From: Caldisericota bacterium
GTDB lineage: Bacteria > Caldisericota > Caldisericia > Caldisericales > Caldisericaceae
Assembly: GCA_030642335.1 (NCBI GenBank)
Contig: DAOWNX010000014.1
Coordinates: 1-9,993, forward strand
DNA: 9,993 nucleotides
Direction of reading: 5' to 3'
Shown: one piece after another, positions 1 through 7,250 of the stretch
How the letters are laid out: the number at the start of each line of letters is the position of its first letter
How positions within the stretch are numbered: the first letter of the stretch is position 1
The notes under the pieces: generated by a model
Database searches by the model: none
Told to the model about the DNA's origin: nothing
The model's input: only the letters and a program-made list of their open reading frames with translations
Program-made: the position numbers and the translations under genes

Positions 1-20
1 ACTACCAGAATTCTTTTCAT
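1..20 (-). CDS. Probable response regulator, first codons only (runs off left edge)
   Basis: Reading leftwards from an ATG at 20-18, the frame encodes Met-Lys-Arg-Ile-Leu-Val and then leaves the window. This start matches the beta-1 strand that typically opens CheY-like receiver domains (MKRILVVDD-type). A G-rich ribosome binding site (AGGGGG, about 27-32) sits 4 bases before the ATG. The gene lies 71 bases downstream of a histidine kinase on the same strand, which fits a kinase/regulator operon. Only six codons are visible, so the family call rests on this short N-terminus and the context. The phosphorylatable Asp and any output domain lie outside the window. Confidence 0.5.
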
Positions 21-91
21 TTTGCCCCCTATCTGATTACAAACAAATCTTTGCTTTAAATTCTTTACTTGATTTTATTCGCTTTAAAATA

Positions 92-1675
92 TCATCCTTC
101 ATAGTTTAATGGAAATGTAACTATAAATTTACTACCCTTACCCTTACCACATTTGCTTTTCACTCTTATATCGCCATTTAAGAGCTGAACCAGATTCTTA
201 GTAAGGTGCAGCCCAAGTCCTGTTCCTTTTTCATTAGGGAAAGTATACTCTAATTGTTTAAATGGTTCAAATAATTTATGAATATCTTCTTTCTTTATTC
301 CGGTACCAGTGTCCCTTACAGTAATCTCTATGTCTTTATCTTTTTTTATTGTTCCTTTGACTTCCACTTCTCCCTTTTCTGTAAATTTGACCGCATTGCT
401 TACCAAATTCAACAGAATCTGTTTGAAACGCCTCTCATCACTTACCAGATTTATATCAGGTACATCACAAATAAGTTTTATCCCTTTCTTTTTTGCCTTT
501 GGCACAAAGACAGCCATCATCTCTCTTCCGGTTTTATTAAGGTTAAACTCTGTGAAGTGCAGTTTCAATTCACCTGATTCTATTTTACTAACATCCAGAA
601 GGTCATTAATAAGAGATAGCAAATGCTTCGAGCTTGCATAAACCATTCTCAGTTGCTTCTTCTGCTCATCAGTGAGTTCTCCGGTAAGTCCTTGTAAAAG
701 GATGCCTGTGAAACCGATGATAGAATTAAGAGGCGTTCTTAATTCATGGCTCATACTTGCCAGGAAGATGGATTTCATCTGGTTAGCATGCTCTGCCTCT
801 TCTTTTGCTTTCTTTAAATTGCTGTATGCATCCTGCAGCTCTTTCTCTGTCTTTTTACGCTCGGTAATATCTTGAACTATTGCAAAAGAGCCAACTTTAG
901 CTCCATTTTCATAACGTGGTGTTGCAGCAAAAATGCAAGAAACCTTTGAATCATCAGGGCGTAGCAAAACAATTTCGTATATGCTTTGCTCCCCTTTATC
1001 ACGTAGGCTGATTTGTTTTCCAAATATGTCCACATTTTCACTATCGATAAACTCATAAATCTTGCGACCTATAACTTCCTCTTTCCCTCTACCGAGTATT
1101 CTGCACATACAAGGATTAACGTCAAGTGTTATGGTTTCATTGTCAATTGACCAGTATCCTTCATTCATTGTTTCCAGAATTGTCTCAAGGTTTTTCTCAT
1201 TGTCCCGGAGTGCTTCTTCTATTTGTATACGTTCATTAATTTCAAGGTTTAGCTCTCTGCTTTTTTTATCTAACTTTAATAAAGCAACAGTGCGGTCCTT
1301 TACCTTCTGTTCTAAGTTTTTGCCATATTCTCGTATTCTACTTTGCAAGATATAACTATTTTCACTCAAGATGGCAACTGCTGTACCAACAATTACAAAC
1401 ATAAATGCTCGTACAACATCACCCCAGACAGATGCCTCAACTGGACTTAGTATGTGCATTATCACAAGTATTAACCCAAATATTGCTGTAATCCATATGC
1501 CCTTACGCCTGAACCACCAACTCGTAAGAACAATGGGAAGGTAAAACAAATGTGTAAAAATAATATTAGTCTTTAAAACAAAATGAAAATAGTAAGATAC
1601 AACTACACAAATAACCCATAACAACCCAATCACATAAAACTTATATAATCCCTCTTTTGGCCCTTTTTCCCCCAT
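92..1675 (-). CDS. Membrane-bound PAS sensor histidine kinase
   Basis: This is a 527-residue hybrid-free sensor kinase that should autophosphorylate on His and pass the phosphate to a response regulator. Four hydrophobic segments at about residues 12-30, 36-53, 60-77 and 86-104 form an N-terminal membrane module. A charged coiled linker (about 110-160) follows, then a PAS domain (about 158-272) ending in the usual DITERKK motif. The HisKA domain has the H-box SHELRTP with phospho-acceptor His310. The HATPase_c domain shows the N-box (Asn423 and Asn427), G1 DTGTG (455-459), F-box LFEPF (468-472) and G2 GTGLGL (484-489), so all catalytic boxes are intact. There is no periplasmic sensing loop of any size, so the signal is probably read in the membrane or by PAS; its ligand is unknown. 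The ATG at 1675 follows GGAAGG with 7-base spacing. A probable response regulator starts 71 bases downstream. Confidence 0.93.
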   Translation of the reverse strand: MGEKGPKEGLYKFYVIGLLWVICVVVSYYFHFVLKTNIIFTHLFYLPIVLTSWWFRRKGIWITAIFGLILVIMHILSPVEASVWGDVVRAFMFVIVGTAVAILSENSYILQSRIREYGKNLEQKVKDRTVALLKLDKKSRELNLEINERIQIEEALRDNEKNLETILETMNEGYWSIDNETITLDVNPCMCRILGRGKEEVIGRKIYEFIDSENVDIFGKQISLRDKGEQSIYEIVLLRPDDSKVSCIFAATPRYENGAKVGSFAIVQDITERKKTEKELQDAYSNLKKAKEEAEHANQMKSIFLASMSHELRTPLNSIIGFTGILLQGLTGELTDEQKKQLRMVYASSKHLLSLINDLLDVSKIESGELKLHFTEFNLNKTGREMMAVFVPKAKKKGIKLICDVPDINLVSDERRFKQILLNLVSNAVKFTEKGEVEVKGTIKKDKDIEITVRDTGTGIKKEDIHKLFEPFKQLEYTFPNEKGTGLGLHLTKNLVQLLNGDIRVKSKCGKGKGSKFIVTFPLNYEG

Positions 1676-1731
1676 CTTTAAGCCTTCCTTTATTTATGAA
1701 TAGAAAAAATAACAATTTCTATTTTATTTGA

Positions 1732-1760
1732 AGTATAGCCAATTAAAACAAAACAAACAA
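1732..1760 (-). promoter_or_regulatory. Candidate sigma-70 promoter for the histidine kinase
   Basis: On the minus strand a TATACT -10 box (1732-1737) lies 17 bases from a TTGTTT -35-like box (1755-1760). It would give a 5' leader of about 50 bases before the kinase ATG. A perfect TTGACA (1763-1768) lies just upstream but is 25 bases from TATACT, too far to pair with it. The call is by consensus match only. Confidence 0.4.
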
Positions 1761-1810
1761 ATTGTCAAGTGTCTAAGAAATAAATCGAAAAAGAGCACAA
1801 TGACCCATTC

Positions 1811-1828
1811 AGGGGACACATCCCATTT
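1811..1828. repeat. Possible REP-like remnant
   Basis: GGGA (1813-1816) and TCCC (1821-1824) form a 4-base-pair stem around the loop CACA, inside a C/G-rich patch that stands out from very AT-rich surroundings. The phrase CAGGGGACACATCCC resembles short repeats I recall near REP-associated (RAYT) transposases in environmental bacteria. There is only one copy in the window and no transposase, so this is a weak call. Confidence 0.2.
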
Positions 1829-1900
1829 ATTAACAATCTTAACAGTAATACATATCGAAAGCTTTATGGTTTAAGTAGTTGTAAATTAAATTCATCTGAC

Positions 1901-1929
1901 TTGAAAAGATTTAAAGTTTGGAATAGAAT
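1901..1929 (+). promoter_or_regulatory. Candidate sigma-70 promoter for the small ORF/reductase operon
   Basis: TTGAAA (1901-1906) and TAGAAT (1924-1929) are separated by exactly 17 bases, each box matching five of six consensus positions. Transcription would begin near 1936, immediately before the AAGGAG ribosome binding site at 1937-1942. The leader would then be only about 14 bases long and could hold no riboswitch or attenuator. Confidence 0.6.
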
Positions 1930-1949
1930 TTATATTAAGGAGATGGACA

Positions 1950-2042
1950 ATGGAAATACAAAATGAAACCATTAAGGATTATGCTACTCAAATTAAAGTA
2001 GTAATGCCAATAGTTATTTCCTTTGATGTCGGTAACTTATGA
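1950..2042 (+). CDS. Small ORF (30 aa), translationally coupled to the reductase
   Basis: An ATG at 1950 is preceded by AAGGAG (1937-1942) at a 7-base spacing, one of the best ribosome binding sites in the window. It opens a 30-residue frame whose TGA (2040-2042) overlaps the reductase ATG (2039-2041) as ATGA. The peptide begins MEIQNETIKDY, has a hydrophobic stretch (VVMPIVISF, about residues 17-25) and is not long enough for a standard membrane protein. The reductase itself has no purine-rich ribosome binding site and an in-frame TAA (2033-2035) just upstream, so its translation probably depends on ribosomes finishing this frame. I do not recognise the peptide. It may be a coupling leader, a genuine small protein, or a remnant of a lost gene. 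Confidence 0.5.
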   Translation: MEIQNETIKDYATQIKVVMPIVISFDVGNL

Positions 2043-3160
2043 AGAATTATAGTGTAATTATTATAGGTGGAGGGCCTGCCGGAGCAACAGTAGGGCAATG
2101 CCTAAAAGAAAAAAATATCGACTACCTCATTATAGAAAAGGGAGGAAGTTATAGAGATAAAGTATGTGCCGGTGGTATCCCTCATGGAGTAATTGATCTC
2201 CTGCCTGATAATTTAAAAAATTTTGAAAAAATGGAATATGATGCATTGTCGATAGACTTTGGAGGTAAGCTGAGCAACACAGTCAAATTAAATAAACCAT
2301 TTTTATATGGTGTAGAACGAACAAAATTTGACCTTCATTTAAGAAAAGGGCTAAACCTTCATTACAATGAAAAGTTTATCGGCTTTAACAATGAAAAAAA
2401 CAACATATCAGTCCGCACGAACAAAACAACGTACACTGCAAAATTTCTCGTTGGGGCGGATGGAGTGGGAAGCAGGGTTTCCATATTGAGCGGACTTGCC
2501 AGAAAAAAAAGATTCATCCTGGGAGAAGAAAAAGAAGTTTTTCAAAAAAATATCACGGAGCCAAGTACTGTAAAATTGTTCCTCAGGTACAATTATTTGG
2601 GTTATGGATGGCTGCTCCCAAAACAAAATCATTATTCAGTAGGAAGTGGTGCATTACAAAAGTATTTTCTAAACTCCTCTAAAGGAACTGTTGAAAAATT
2701 CGACAAAGGAAAAGGAGAAACAAAAATTTACCCGATATCTCTGTGGGGAGGAGAAGAGCCCCTTGCAAATGGACAAATAGCGCTAGCAGGAGAAGCAGGA
2801 AATCTTGTTGACCCATTTACAGCGGCAGGCATATACCCGGCTATGCTCTCTGCAAAGCTGCTGGCAGCAGTCATTGAAAATGCTTTAAGAAACGGAAAAA
2901 GCGACCTTCAAGAATATAATAAGTTGCTTATAAATGAATTAGGAGAAGAATTTAACTGCGCACTGCTGCTTTCAAAAATGTTTTACCCACTTTTACCTCT
3001 AATAAAAAATGTTATTATCAGTAAAAGCACAATGCAGCAAGCTATGGAAAGCGTTTCATCCGGATACATTTCATATAAAACATTTTATATGAAAGTACAA
3101 AGAACCAAAAAAATCCCCGTAAAAATTGCATACTTTCTCGTGCAAAAATTTGCTAGTTAA
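2039..3160 (+). CDS. Geranylgeranyl reductase family FAD-dependent oxidoreductase
   Basis: This 373-residue flavoprotein belongs to the family that reduces double bonds of prenyl chains (digeranylgeranylglycerophospholipids, geranylgeranyl-PP, menaquinone side chains). The N-terminal dinucleotide-binding motif GGGPAGA spans residues 10-16, with Glu33 at the position that binds the adenine ribose. The family's KxCAGGI segment containing Cys43 follows. The DG motif LVGADGVGSR lies at about 137-146, and YGWLLPK (189-195) corresponds to the family's YxWxFPK substrate-side motif. The second FAD motif GEAGNLVDPFTAAGI spans about 251-265. The length is normal. The start is firm: an in-frame stop lies two codons upstream and the next Met is residue 65. 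In bacteria the substrate is often a quinone or polyprenol, and the sequence does not settle which. The gene lacks its own clear ribosome binding site and is coupled to the upstream small ORF. Confidence 0.88.
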   Translation: MKNYSVIIIGGGPAGATVGQCLKEKNIDYLIIEKGGSYRDKVCAGGIPHGVIDLLPDNLKNFEKMEYDALSIDFGGKLSNTVKLNKPFLYGVERTKFDLHLRKGLNLHYNEKFIGFNNEKNNISVRTNKTTYTAKFLVGADGVGSRVSILSGLARKKRFILGEEKEVFQKNITEPSTVKLFLRYNYLGYGWLLPKQNHYSVGSGALQKYFLNSSKGTVEKFDKGKGETKIYPISLWGGEEPLANGQIALAGEAGNLVDPFTAAGIYPAMLSAKLLAAVIENALRNGKSDLQEYNKLLINELGEEFNCALLLSKMFYPLLPLIKNVIISKSTMQQAMESVSSGYISYKTFYMKVQRTKKIPVKIAYFLVQKFAS

Positions 3161-3223
3161 CTATTCATTTAGTTGTAGAATTGATACAGCAAAAAAATAT
3201 TTTACACATTTAAGGAGCTTTAA

Positions 3224-4393
3224 ATGGAAGATATTATTTTTAAAGCAAAAATCATTGAAAAAAACGAAAATAAAAAAGGGAAATATATAATTCTCAATCA
3301 TACTGAATTCTATCCAGATGGAAAAGGCGGACAATTAGGTGACAGGGGTACAATTGACAGTTCCAAAGTAGTAAAAGTTGATATATCGGACAATAAAATC
3401 TTTCACTTTGTAGATGAATTTCCATCTGCTAAATCTAATAAAGAAGTAACTTGCATAATTTCGGGGGAACGAAGAAGAAATATATCAATCCATCACACCG
3501 CCCAGCATATCCTCTCGGGAGCATTTTTTAACCTGTTTGACATTGAGACAGTAAGTTTCCATATGGAAGAAAACTACTGCACAATAGACCTATCTACTCC
3601 AAATATCTCACAAGAAGAGATAGAAGACGCAGAAGAACTTGCAAATAAAATTGTAATGGCTAATGTCCCGGTAAGAAAGTATTTTGTGAATAAAGAAGAA
3701 CTTGCAAAACTACCCATCAGAAAAAAACATGCCGTAACAGGTAAAACAAGAATTATCGAAATACCGGATTTTGACATTTCAATGTGTGGAGGAACACACG
3801 TAAACTATACAGGAGAAGTAGGGGTAATTAAAGTCACAAAATATGAAAGGGTGAAAAAAACTTTTCAACGTATCCATTTCACTACAGGGATAAATGCCTT
3901 GAAAGATTATCAAAATAAAACAAAGATTCTTTCAACCATCTCAAACTTTCTTACAACGGGAGAGAATGAGTTAATAGAAAAAATTAAAAACCTTTTAAAA
4001 GAATCAAAACACCTGCAAAAAGAAACAGTCAAGCTAAAAAATGAGTTACTGAGATACATGGCAAAGGATTTGATAAAGGAAAGCAAGAGAATAGGTAAAT
4101 TCGATGTTTTAATAAAAGAGATTAAAGATTATCCAAAAGAAGATATCATAGCTCTGTCAAAAAAATGCATAAGCGAAAAACCCTTACTCACAATCCTATA
4201 CAGAAAAGACAATGAAACAGAAATTGCTATTTCTAAAAGCGATAAAGTAAATATTGATTTAATGGAATTAAAAGAAGAGCTTTCTAAGAGATTTAAGGTT
4301 AGGGGTGGTGGAAACAATAAATTTTTAATACTCCAAATAAATGAAGATGAAGGATTTAAAGAATTCATCCTGGATTTTATACAGCGTAATTAG
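3224..4393 (+). CDS. alaX: AlaX-type alanyl-tRNA editing hydrolase, long form with DHHA1-like C-terminus
   Basis: This is a free-standing relative of the alanyl-tRNA synthetase editing domain, which hydrolyses mischarged Ser- (and Gly-) tRNA(Ala) in trans. The N-terminal beta-barrel has YPDGKGGQLGDRG (30-42), the family's FYPxGGGQxGD region. The zinc/active-site ligands are complete: His91 and His95 in HHTAQH, and Cys188 and His192 in MCGGTH. A charged helical, probably coiled-coil stretch (about 245-290) leads to a C-terminal domain with RGGGNNKF (360-367), the glycine-rich signature of DHHA1. At 389 residues with no aminoacylation domain it fits the long AlaX class. The ATG at 3224 has AAGGAG at 3212-3217, 6 bases upstream. 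It lies 63 bases after the reductase with no terminator visible between, so co-transcription is likely. A functional link to the reductase is not obvious. Confidence 0.92.
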   Translation: MEDIIFKAKIIEKNENKKGKYIILNHTEFYPDGKGGQLGDRGTIDSSKVVKVDISDNKIFHFVDEFPSAKSNKEVTCIISGERRRNISIHHTAQHILSGAFFNLFDIETVSFHMEENYCTIDLSTPNISQEEIEDAEELANKIVMANVPVRKYFVNKEELAKLPIRKKHAVTGKTRIIEIPDFDISMCGGTHVNYTGEVGVIKVTKYERVKKTFQRIHFTTGINALKDYQNKTKILSTISNFLTTGENELIEKIKNLLKESKHLQKETVKLKNELLRYMAKDLIKESKRIGKFDVLIKEIKDYPKEDIIALSKKCISEKPLLTILYRKDNETEIAISKSDKVNIDLMELKEELSKRFKVRGGGNNKFLILQINEDEGFKEFILDFIQRN

Positions 4394-4475
4394 AGTTAAA
4401 AAAACAATCTTTTATAATGTGTTATGTACTTTTTCATCCTTCACCATTGAGAGATATAAACAAAAAATATTTTAT
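4394..4475. other. Convergent gap between alaX and the VIT1-like gene
   Basis: Two opposing operons end here, so a bidirectional terminator is expected. A-runs and T-runs are present (about 4401-4415 and 4460-4473), but I find no GC-rich stem next to either. Termination may be Rho-dependent or use a weak AT-rich hairpin. Confidence 0.5.
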
Positions 4476-4952
4476 CTAACCAAACATTGCACTAATTAAA
4501 TCGCCAACAAAATGAGCTACCCCTATGACTACCAGTGCAATAATCAAATGCTCTGCTACTACTTTCCATGTTTTTGTTTTTTGCCCTCTGGCAATGTACA
4601 AATTAAAAACGGTTAACAAAAACAGACCCCAGATTATACTAATAATAATTGCTGTTGATAATTGAAACAATAAAATGGGAATAACAAACGACAATGCAAT
4701 AACAAATTTGGATTCAAAAGTTGAGATTGTTGATTCCCATATCTCTCTTTCTGTGTGTTTGTTCTCCGCTTCTTCAGAAACATGAATACCCAATGCGTCT
4801 GAAAATGCATCTGCTATTGCAATTGTTAATATCCCGCCGAGAACCACAAGCTCTGAGTGCGTGCCAGAATGTAAGCCTACCATCAATCCCAGAGTTGTAA
4901 TTACTCCGGATGTTAAACCAAAACTAAATCCTGTTTTTACCGAATGCTTCAT
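4476..4952 (-). CDS. Compact VIT1/CCC1-family-like membrane protein
   Basis: This 158-residue integral membrane protein resembles the iron/manganese transporter family VIT1/CCC1 (DUF125). The first segment GLTSGVITTLGLMVGL (12-27) matches the family's first helix and ADAFSDALGIHVSEE (47-61) its second. Helices at about 82-98, 100-120 and 131-156 complete a five-helix layout. It differs from typical members in two ways. The long cytosolic metal-binding domain between helices 2 and 3 is reduced to about 20 residues (SEEAENKHTEREIWEST, still acidic), and the Asp usual in the first helix (NDG) is Ser15. It therefore belongs to a compact subfamily whose transport activity I would treat as unproven. 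The ATG at 4952 is the first after an in-frame TGA, and its ribosome binding site is poor (AAAGG about 15 bases away). It is last in the leftward run, 79 bases after the HD gene. Confidence 0.75.
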   Translation of the reverse strand: MKHSVKTGFSFGLTSGVITTLGLMVGLHSGTHSELVVLGGILTIAIADAFSDALGIHVSEEAENKHTEREIWESTISTFESKFVIALSFVIPILLFQLSTAIIISIIWGLFLLTVFNLYIARGQKTKTWKVVAEHLIIALVVIGVAHFVGDLISAMFG

Positions 4953-5031
4953 TGCGATAGTTCACTGCCTTTAAATTAGATTATTCACATTTAAAATATA
5001 TGTAACACAATTTTGGAACTGAATTATCTTT

Positions 5032-5592
5032 CTACAAACCCAACTCGTCTGCTATCTCTTGCATTGCTTTAAGTGAAATTTCAAAAAACTCGTTAAGGGG
5101 GATACCAAGCTCTTCCTCGCAAGTCCTCATTTGATCCCTACTTGCACCTGCTGCAAAGCTTTTGTCCTTAAATTTTTTCTTTATAGATTTAACTCGTACG
5201 GTAGTTAATTTTTTGTCAGGCATAACCAACCCAACCGCCACGATAAAACCAGTAATTGGGTCCACAGCATACAGTGACTTGTCTAATAATGTTTTTCTGG
5301 GCAATCCATGTCTTTCGTTATGTACTTTTGCAGCATAAACCACATCCTCCGGAAGGCCTAGTTCTTTAAGCCACTCTGCACCTATCAGGCTGTGCTTTTC
5401 AGGGTCGTCTTTAGTTAATTCGTAGTCGATATCATGCAACAATCCTGTAATACCCCATTTGTCCTCATCTTCACTTAATCTTTTTGCAACAGCTCTCATA
5501 ACAGCTTCCGTTGCAAGCATATGTTTGATGAGATTTTCATCTTTCACTCGATTTTTTAACTCACCAAAAAGTTTCTCTCTGTCAAATACCAT
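5032..5592 (-). CDS. HD-domain (HDIG-type) phosphohydrolase
   Basis: This 186-residue soluble protein belongs to the metal-dependent HD phosphohydrolase superfamily. The metal ligand pattern is visible as His24 (LIKHML), His53-Asp54 (LLHDIDYE), His91 and His95 (KVHNERHG) and Asp111 (AVDPITG). The layout and length match the widespread single-domain HDIG proteins of anaerobic bacteria, whose substrate is unknown; nucleotide hydrolysis is the usual guess. I start it at the ATG at 5592 because AAGGAGG (5598-5604) lies 5 bases upstream. An in-frame ATG at 5625 would add 11 residues but would place this ribosome binding site inside the coding region. The gene is 59 bases after the branching enzyme and on the same strand. 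A link to glucan metabolism is possible but not shown. Confidence 0.87.
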   Translation of the reverse strand: MVFDREKLFGELKNRVKDENLIKHMLATEAVMRAVAKRLSEDEDKWGITGLLHDIDYELTKDDPEKHSLIGAEWLKELGLPEDVVYAAKVHNERHGLPRKTLLDKSLYAVDPITGFIVAVGLVMPDKKLTTVRVKSIKKKFKDKSFAAGASRDQMRTCEEELGIPLNEFFEISLKAMQEIADELGL

Positions 5593-5651
5593 AAAAACCT
5601 CCTTAACCCTTTTAGATTTATACACTTTTCTCGTTATAGCGCTTTTGTGCC

Positions 5652-7250
5652 TTATTTTTTTCTCCGGAATATTCTATAATCGAGAAACGGAAAAATACTG
5701 TCCCTCTCCTCTAAAAACTCCAGCAAATTTTTATCAATTATATTATTTTTTACTTCTTCGTAAAACTCATTAAATGCATTGATATGAAATTTTACTCTAT
5801 CTATTGAATAGTTTGATGCAGTTCCTGTTGTGATAAGAAATGTCCAGTCGCTACTCTCAGCAAGAAGCAACTCTCTTCCCATCTGAGTCAGTGCACGCTC
5901 AACAATATTATTGGGGGTTGTTATCTTCTCTGCCAGTTCTATCATCCTTTTCCCCATCATATAAAGATGAGGATATACCCAATCATTTTTTTCGTTGAGC
6001 CAAACACTGAAATATCCTCCGTCGCCCCATGTGGATGGAGCAGGAAGAGATAATTGATTAGTAGGATATTTTTTTAGATAATTAAAGGGCGTAATTGTCT
6101 CAATCTTATCTGAATATTTATCGATTTTTCTCAAAAGAGATTCAATAAAATCAGGTCCCTCAAACCACCAGTGTCCAAAAAGCTCCGTATCAAATGGAGC
6201 AACAATGATGGGCTCTCTGTCCATAATGCTAAGTAAATACTCCGCCTCCTTCTCTATGTTGAACATAAAATTGCCTGCATGAGTATCTGCTGCCCTAATA
6301 GCATTTTCTCTATTATACAACTCTTTTTTACTAAGTGGCACATTCCCGGTAATTTTGTGCATTTTAATACCAGAATCAAATCTAAATCCACCGGGATGCA
6401 GATACTTGTTCACCTTTTCAACCGGGATTTCATACCCAATATCCCTGTAAAATTCCCTGTAGTTAAAATCGCCAGGATAACCTTCCCGTGCACTCCACAC
6501 CTGTTTTGAAGCCTCTGGGTCTCTTCCAAAAAACGCAACGCCCTCTTCAGAATAAATTGGCGCGTGCACGCCATACAATGGCTGAGGTTCCGCATATAAA
6601 ACACCGTGTGTATCAAGAAAAGTAAATTTAATGCCATTATTTGCAAGGATCTTTTCCACACCATTTGTATAAGCACACTCGCCAAGCCATATCCCTTTAG
6701 GAGCATGTCCAAATACGCGCTTATACGCATCAATGCCAACTTCAACCTGCACTTCTCTTATGCGCTCGTTTAACTCAAGAGGGAGTATCGTATGCGTTGC
6801 GGTGCAGGTAATTATTTCAAGAAATCCTTGCTCCTGAAGTTTTTTAAAACCTGAAAGAATATCCCTGTTTAACTTTATATCAAAAAAATAATTAAGTTCC
6901 TCGAATCTATTCAAATAAAATTGCAAAATCTTTTTTTCTCTTGCACTTTCTTTATTTTCGTAAATTTCATTCCTCAAAAAGGATAGCCTGCCGTCAAGGT
7001 AGCGCTGATACCTCTCCATAAGCAGAGAATCTGTCAGCATGGAGATGAGCGGAGGGGTTATGGACATTGAGAGCTGAAATTTAACGCCATTTCTTCTTAA
7101 TCTTTCAAAAGAAATGTAAAGCGGAAGATACGTCTCAGTAATTGCCTCAAAAAGCCAGTTTTCCTCAAGGAAAAATTCGTGCTCAGGATGCTTAATAAAA
7201 GGAAGGTGAGAGTGTAATACAATACTGAGATATCCCCGCTTGTTTTTCAT
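5652..7250 (-). CDS. GH57 (DUF1957) 1,4-alpha-glucan branching enzyme
   Basis: This 532-residue glycoside hydrolase family 57 enzyme should cleave an alpha-1,4-glucan and re-attach it through an alpha-1,6 bond, replacing the GH13 enzyme GlgB in this locus. The N-terminal HSHLPF (13-18) opens the (beta/alpha)7 barrel. WLGECAY contains the expected nucleophile Glu191. APFDTELFGHWWFEGP (about 351-366) holds the expected acid/base Asp354. The C-terminal helical region has the DUF1957 pattern AESSDWTFLITTG (464-476) and KFHINAF (487-493). The length is normal for the short bacterial/archaeal branching enzymes such as those of Thermus and Thermococcus. Its ATG overlaps the TGA of the upstream DUF4912 gene by four bases (7247-7250), and no strong ribosome binding site precedes it, so translation is probably coupled. 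An amylopullulanase-like specificity is less likely given the motif set. Confidence 0.92.
   Translation of the reverse strand: MKNKRGYLSIVLHSHLPFIKHPEHEFFLEENWLFEAITETYLPLYISFERLRRNGVKFQLSMSITPPLISMLTDSLLMERYQRYLDGRLSFLRNEIYENKESAREKKILQFYLNRFEELNYFFDIKLNRDILSGFKKLQEQGFLEIITCTATHTILPLELNERIREVQVEVGIDAYKRVFGHAPKGIWLGECAYTNGVEKILANNGIKFTFLDTHGVLYAEPQPLYGVHAPIYSEEGVAFFGRDPEASKQVWSAREGYPGDFNYREFYRDIGYEIPVEKVNKYLHPGGFRFDSGIKMHKITGNVPLSKKELYNRENAIRAADTHAGNFMFNIEKEAEYLLSIMDREPIIVAPFDTELFGHWWFEGPDFIESLLRKIDKYSDKIETITPFNYLKKYPTNQLSLPAPSTWGDGGYFSVWLNEKNDWVYPHLYMMGKRMIELAEKITTPNNIVERALTQMGRELLLAESSDWTFLITTGTASNYSIDRVKFHINAFNEFYEEVKNNIIDKNLLEFLEERDSIFPFLDYRIFRRKK

Larger units (their letters stand above)
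1676..1949. other. Divergent intergenic region
   Basis: This stretch separates the leftward kinase from the rightward reductase operon. It holds promoter candidates for both directions (1732-1760 minus, 1901-1929 plus) and a short stem-like GGGGACAC...TCCC motif near 1812-1824. I see no tRNA, riboswitch-like fold or convincing intrinsic terminator. A 24-codon open frame at 1800-1874 has no ribosome binding site and is not called. Confidence 0.6.

Noticed and set aside
309..641. Plus-strand open frames opposite the histidine kinase (also 278-577, 672-875, 1062-1355)
   Set aside because: They are antisense to a fully motif-supported kinase, have Ser/Phe-rich low-complexity translations, and lack ribosome binding sites.
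1763..1768. Perfect TTGACA on the minus strand upstream of the kinase
   Set aside because: It is 25 bases from TATACT, and the sequence at 16-18 bases (TTAATT/TAATTG/AATTGG) is a poor -10; the TTGTTT/TATACT pair is spaced better.
1800..1874. 24-codon open frame in the divergent intergenic region
   Set aside because: It has no ribosome binding site, overlaps the possible repeat, lies upstream of the better promoter, and the peptide matches nothing I recognise.
3154..3163. Perfect palindrome TAGTTAACTA at the reductase stop codon
   Set aside because: It is short and AT-rich, has no loop or T-tract for a terminator, and has no second copy to suggest an operator.
5593..5625. Upstream ATG extending the HD protein by 11 residues
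   Set aside because: AAGGAGG lies 5 bases before the internal ATG at 5592, and the extension is not part of the family's usual N-terminus.
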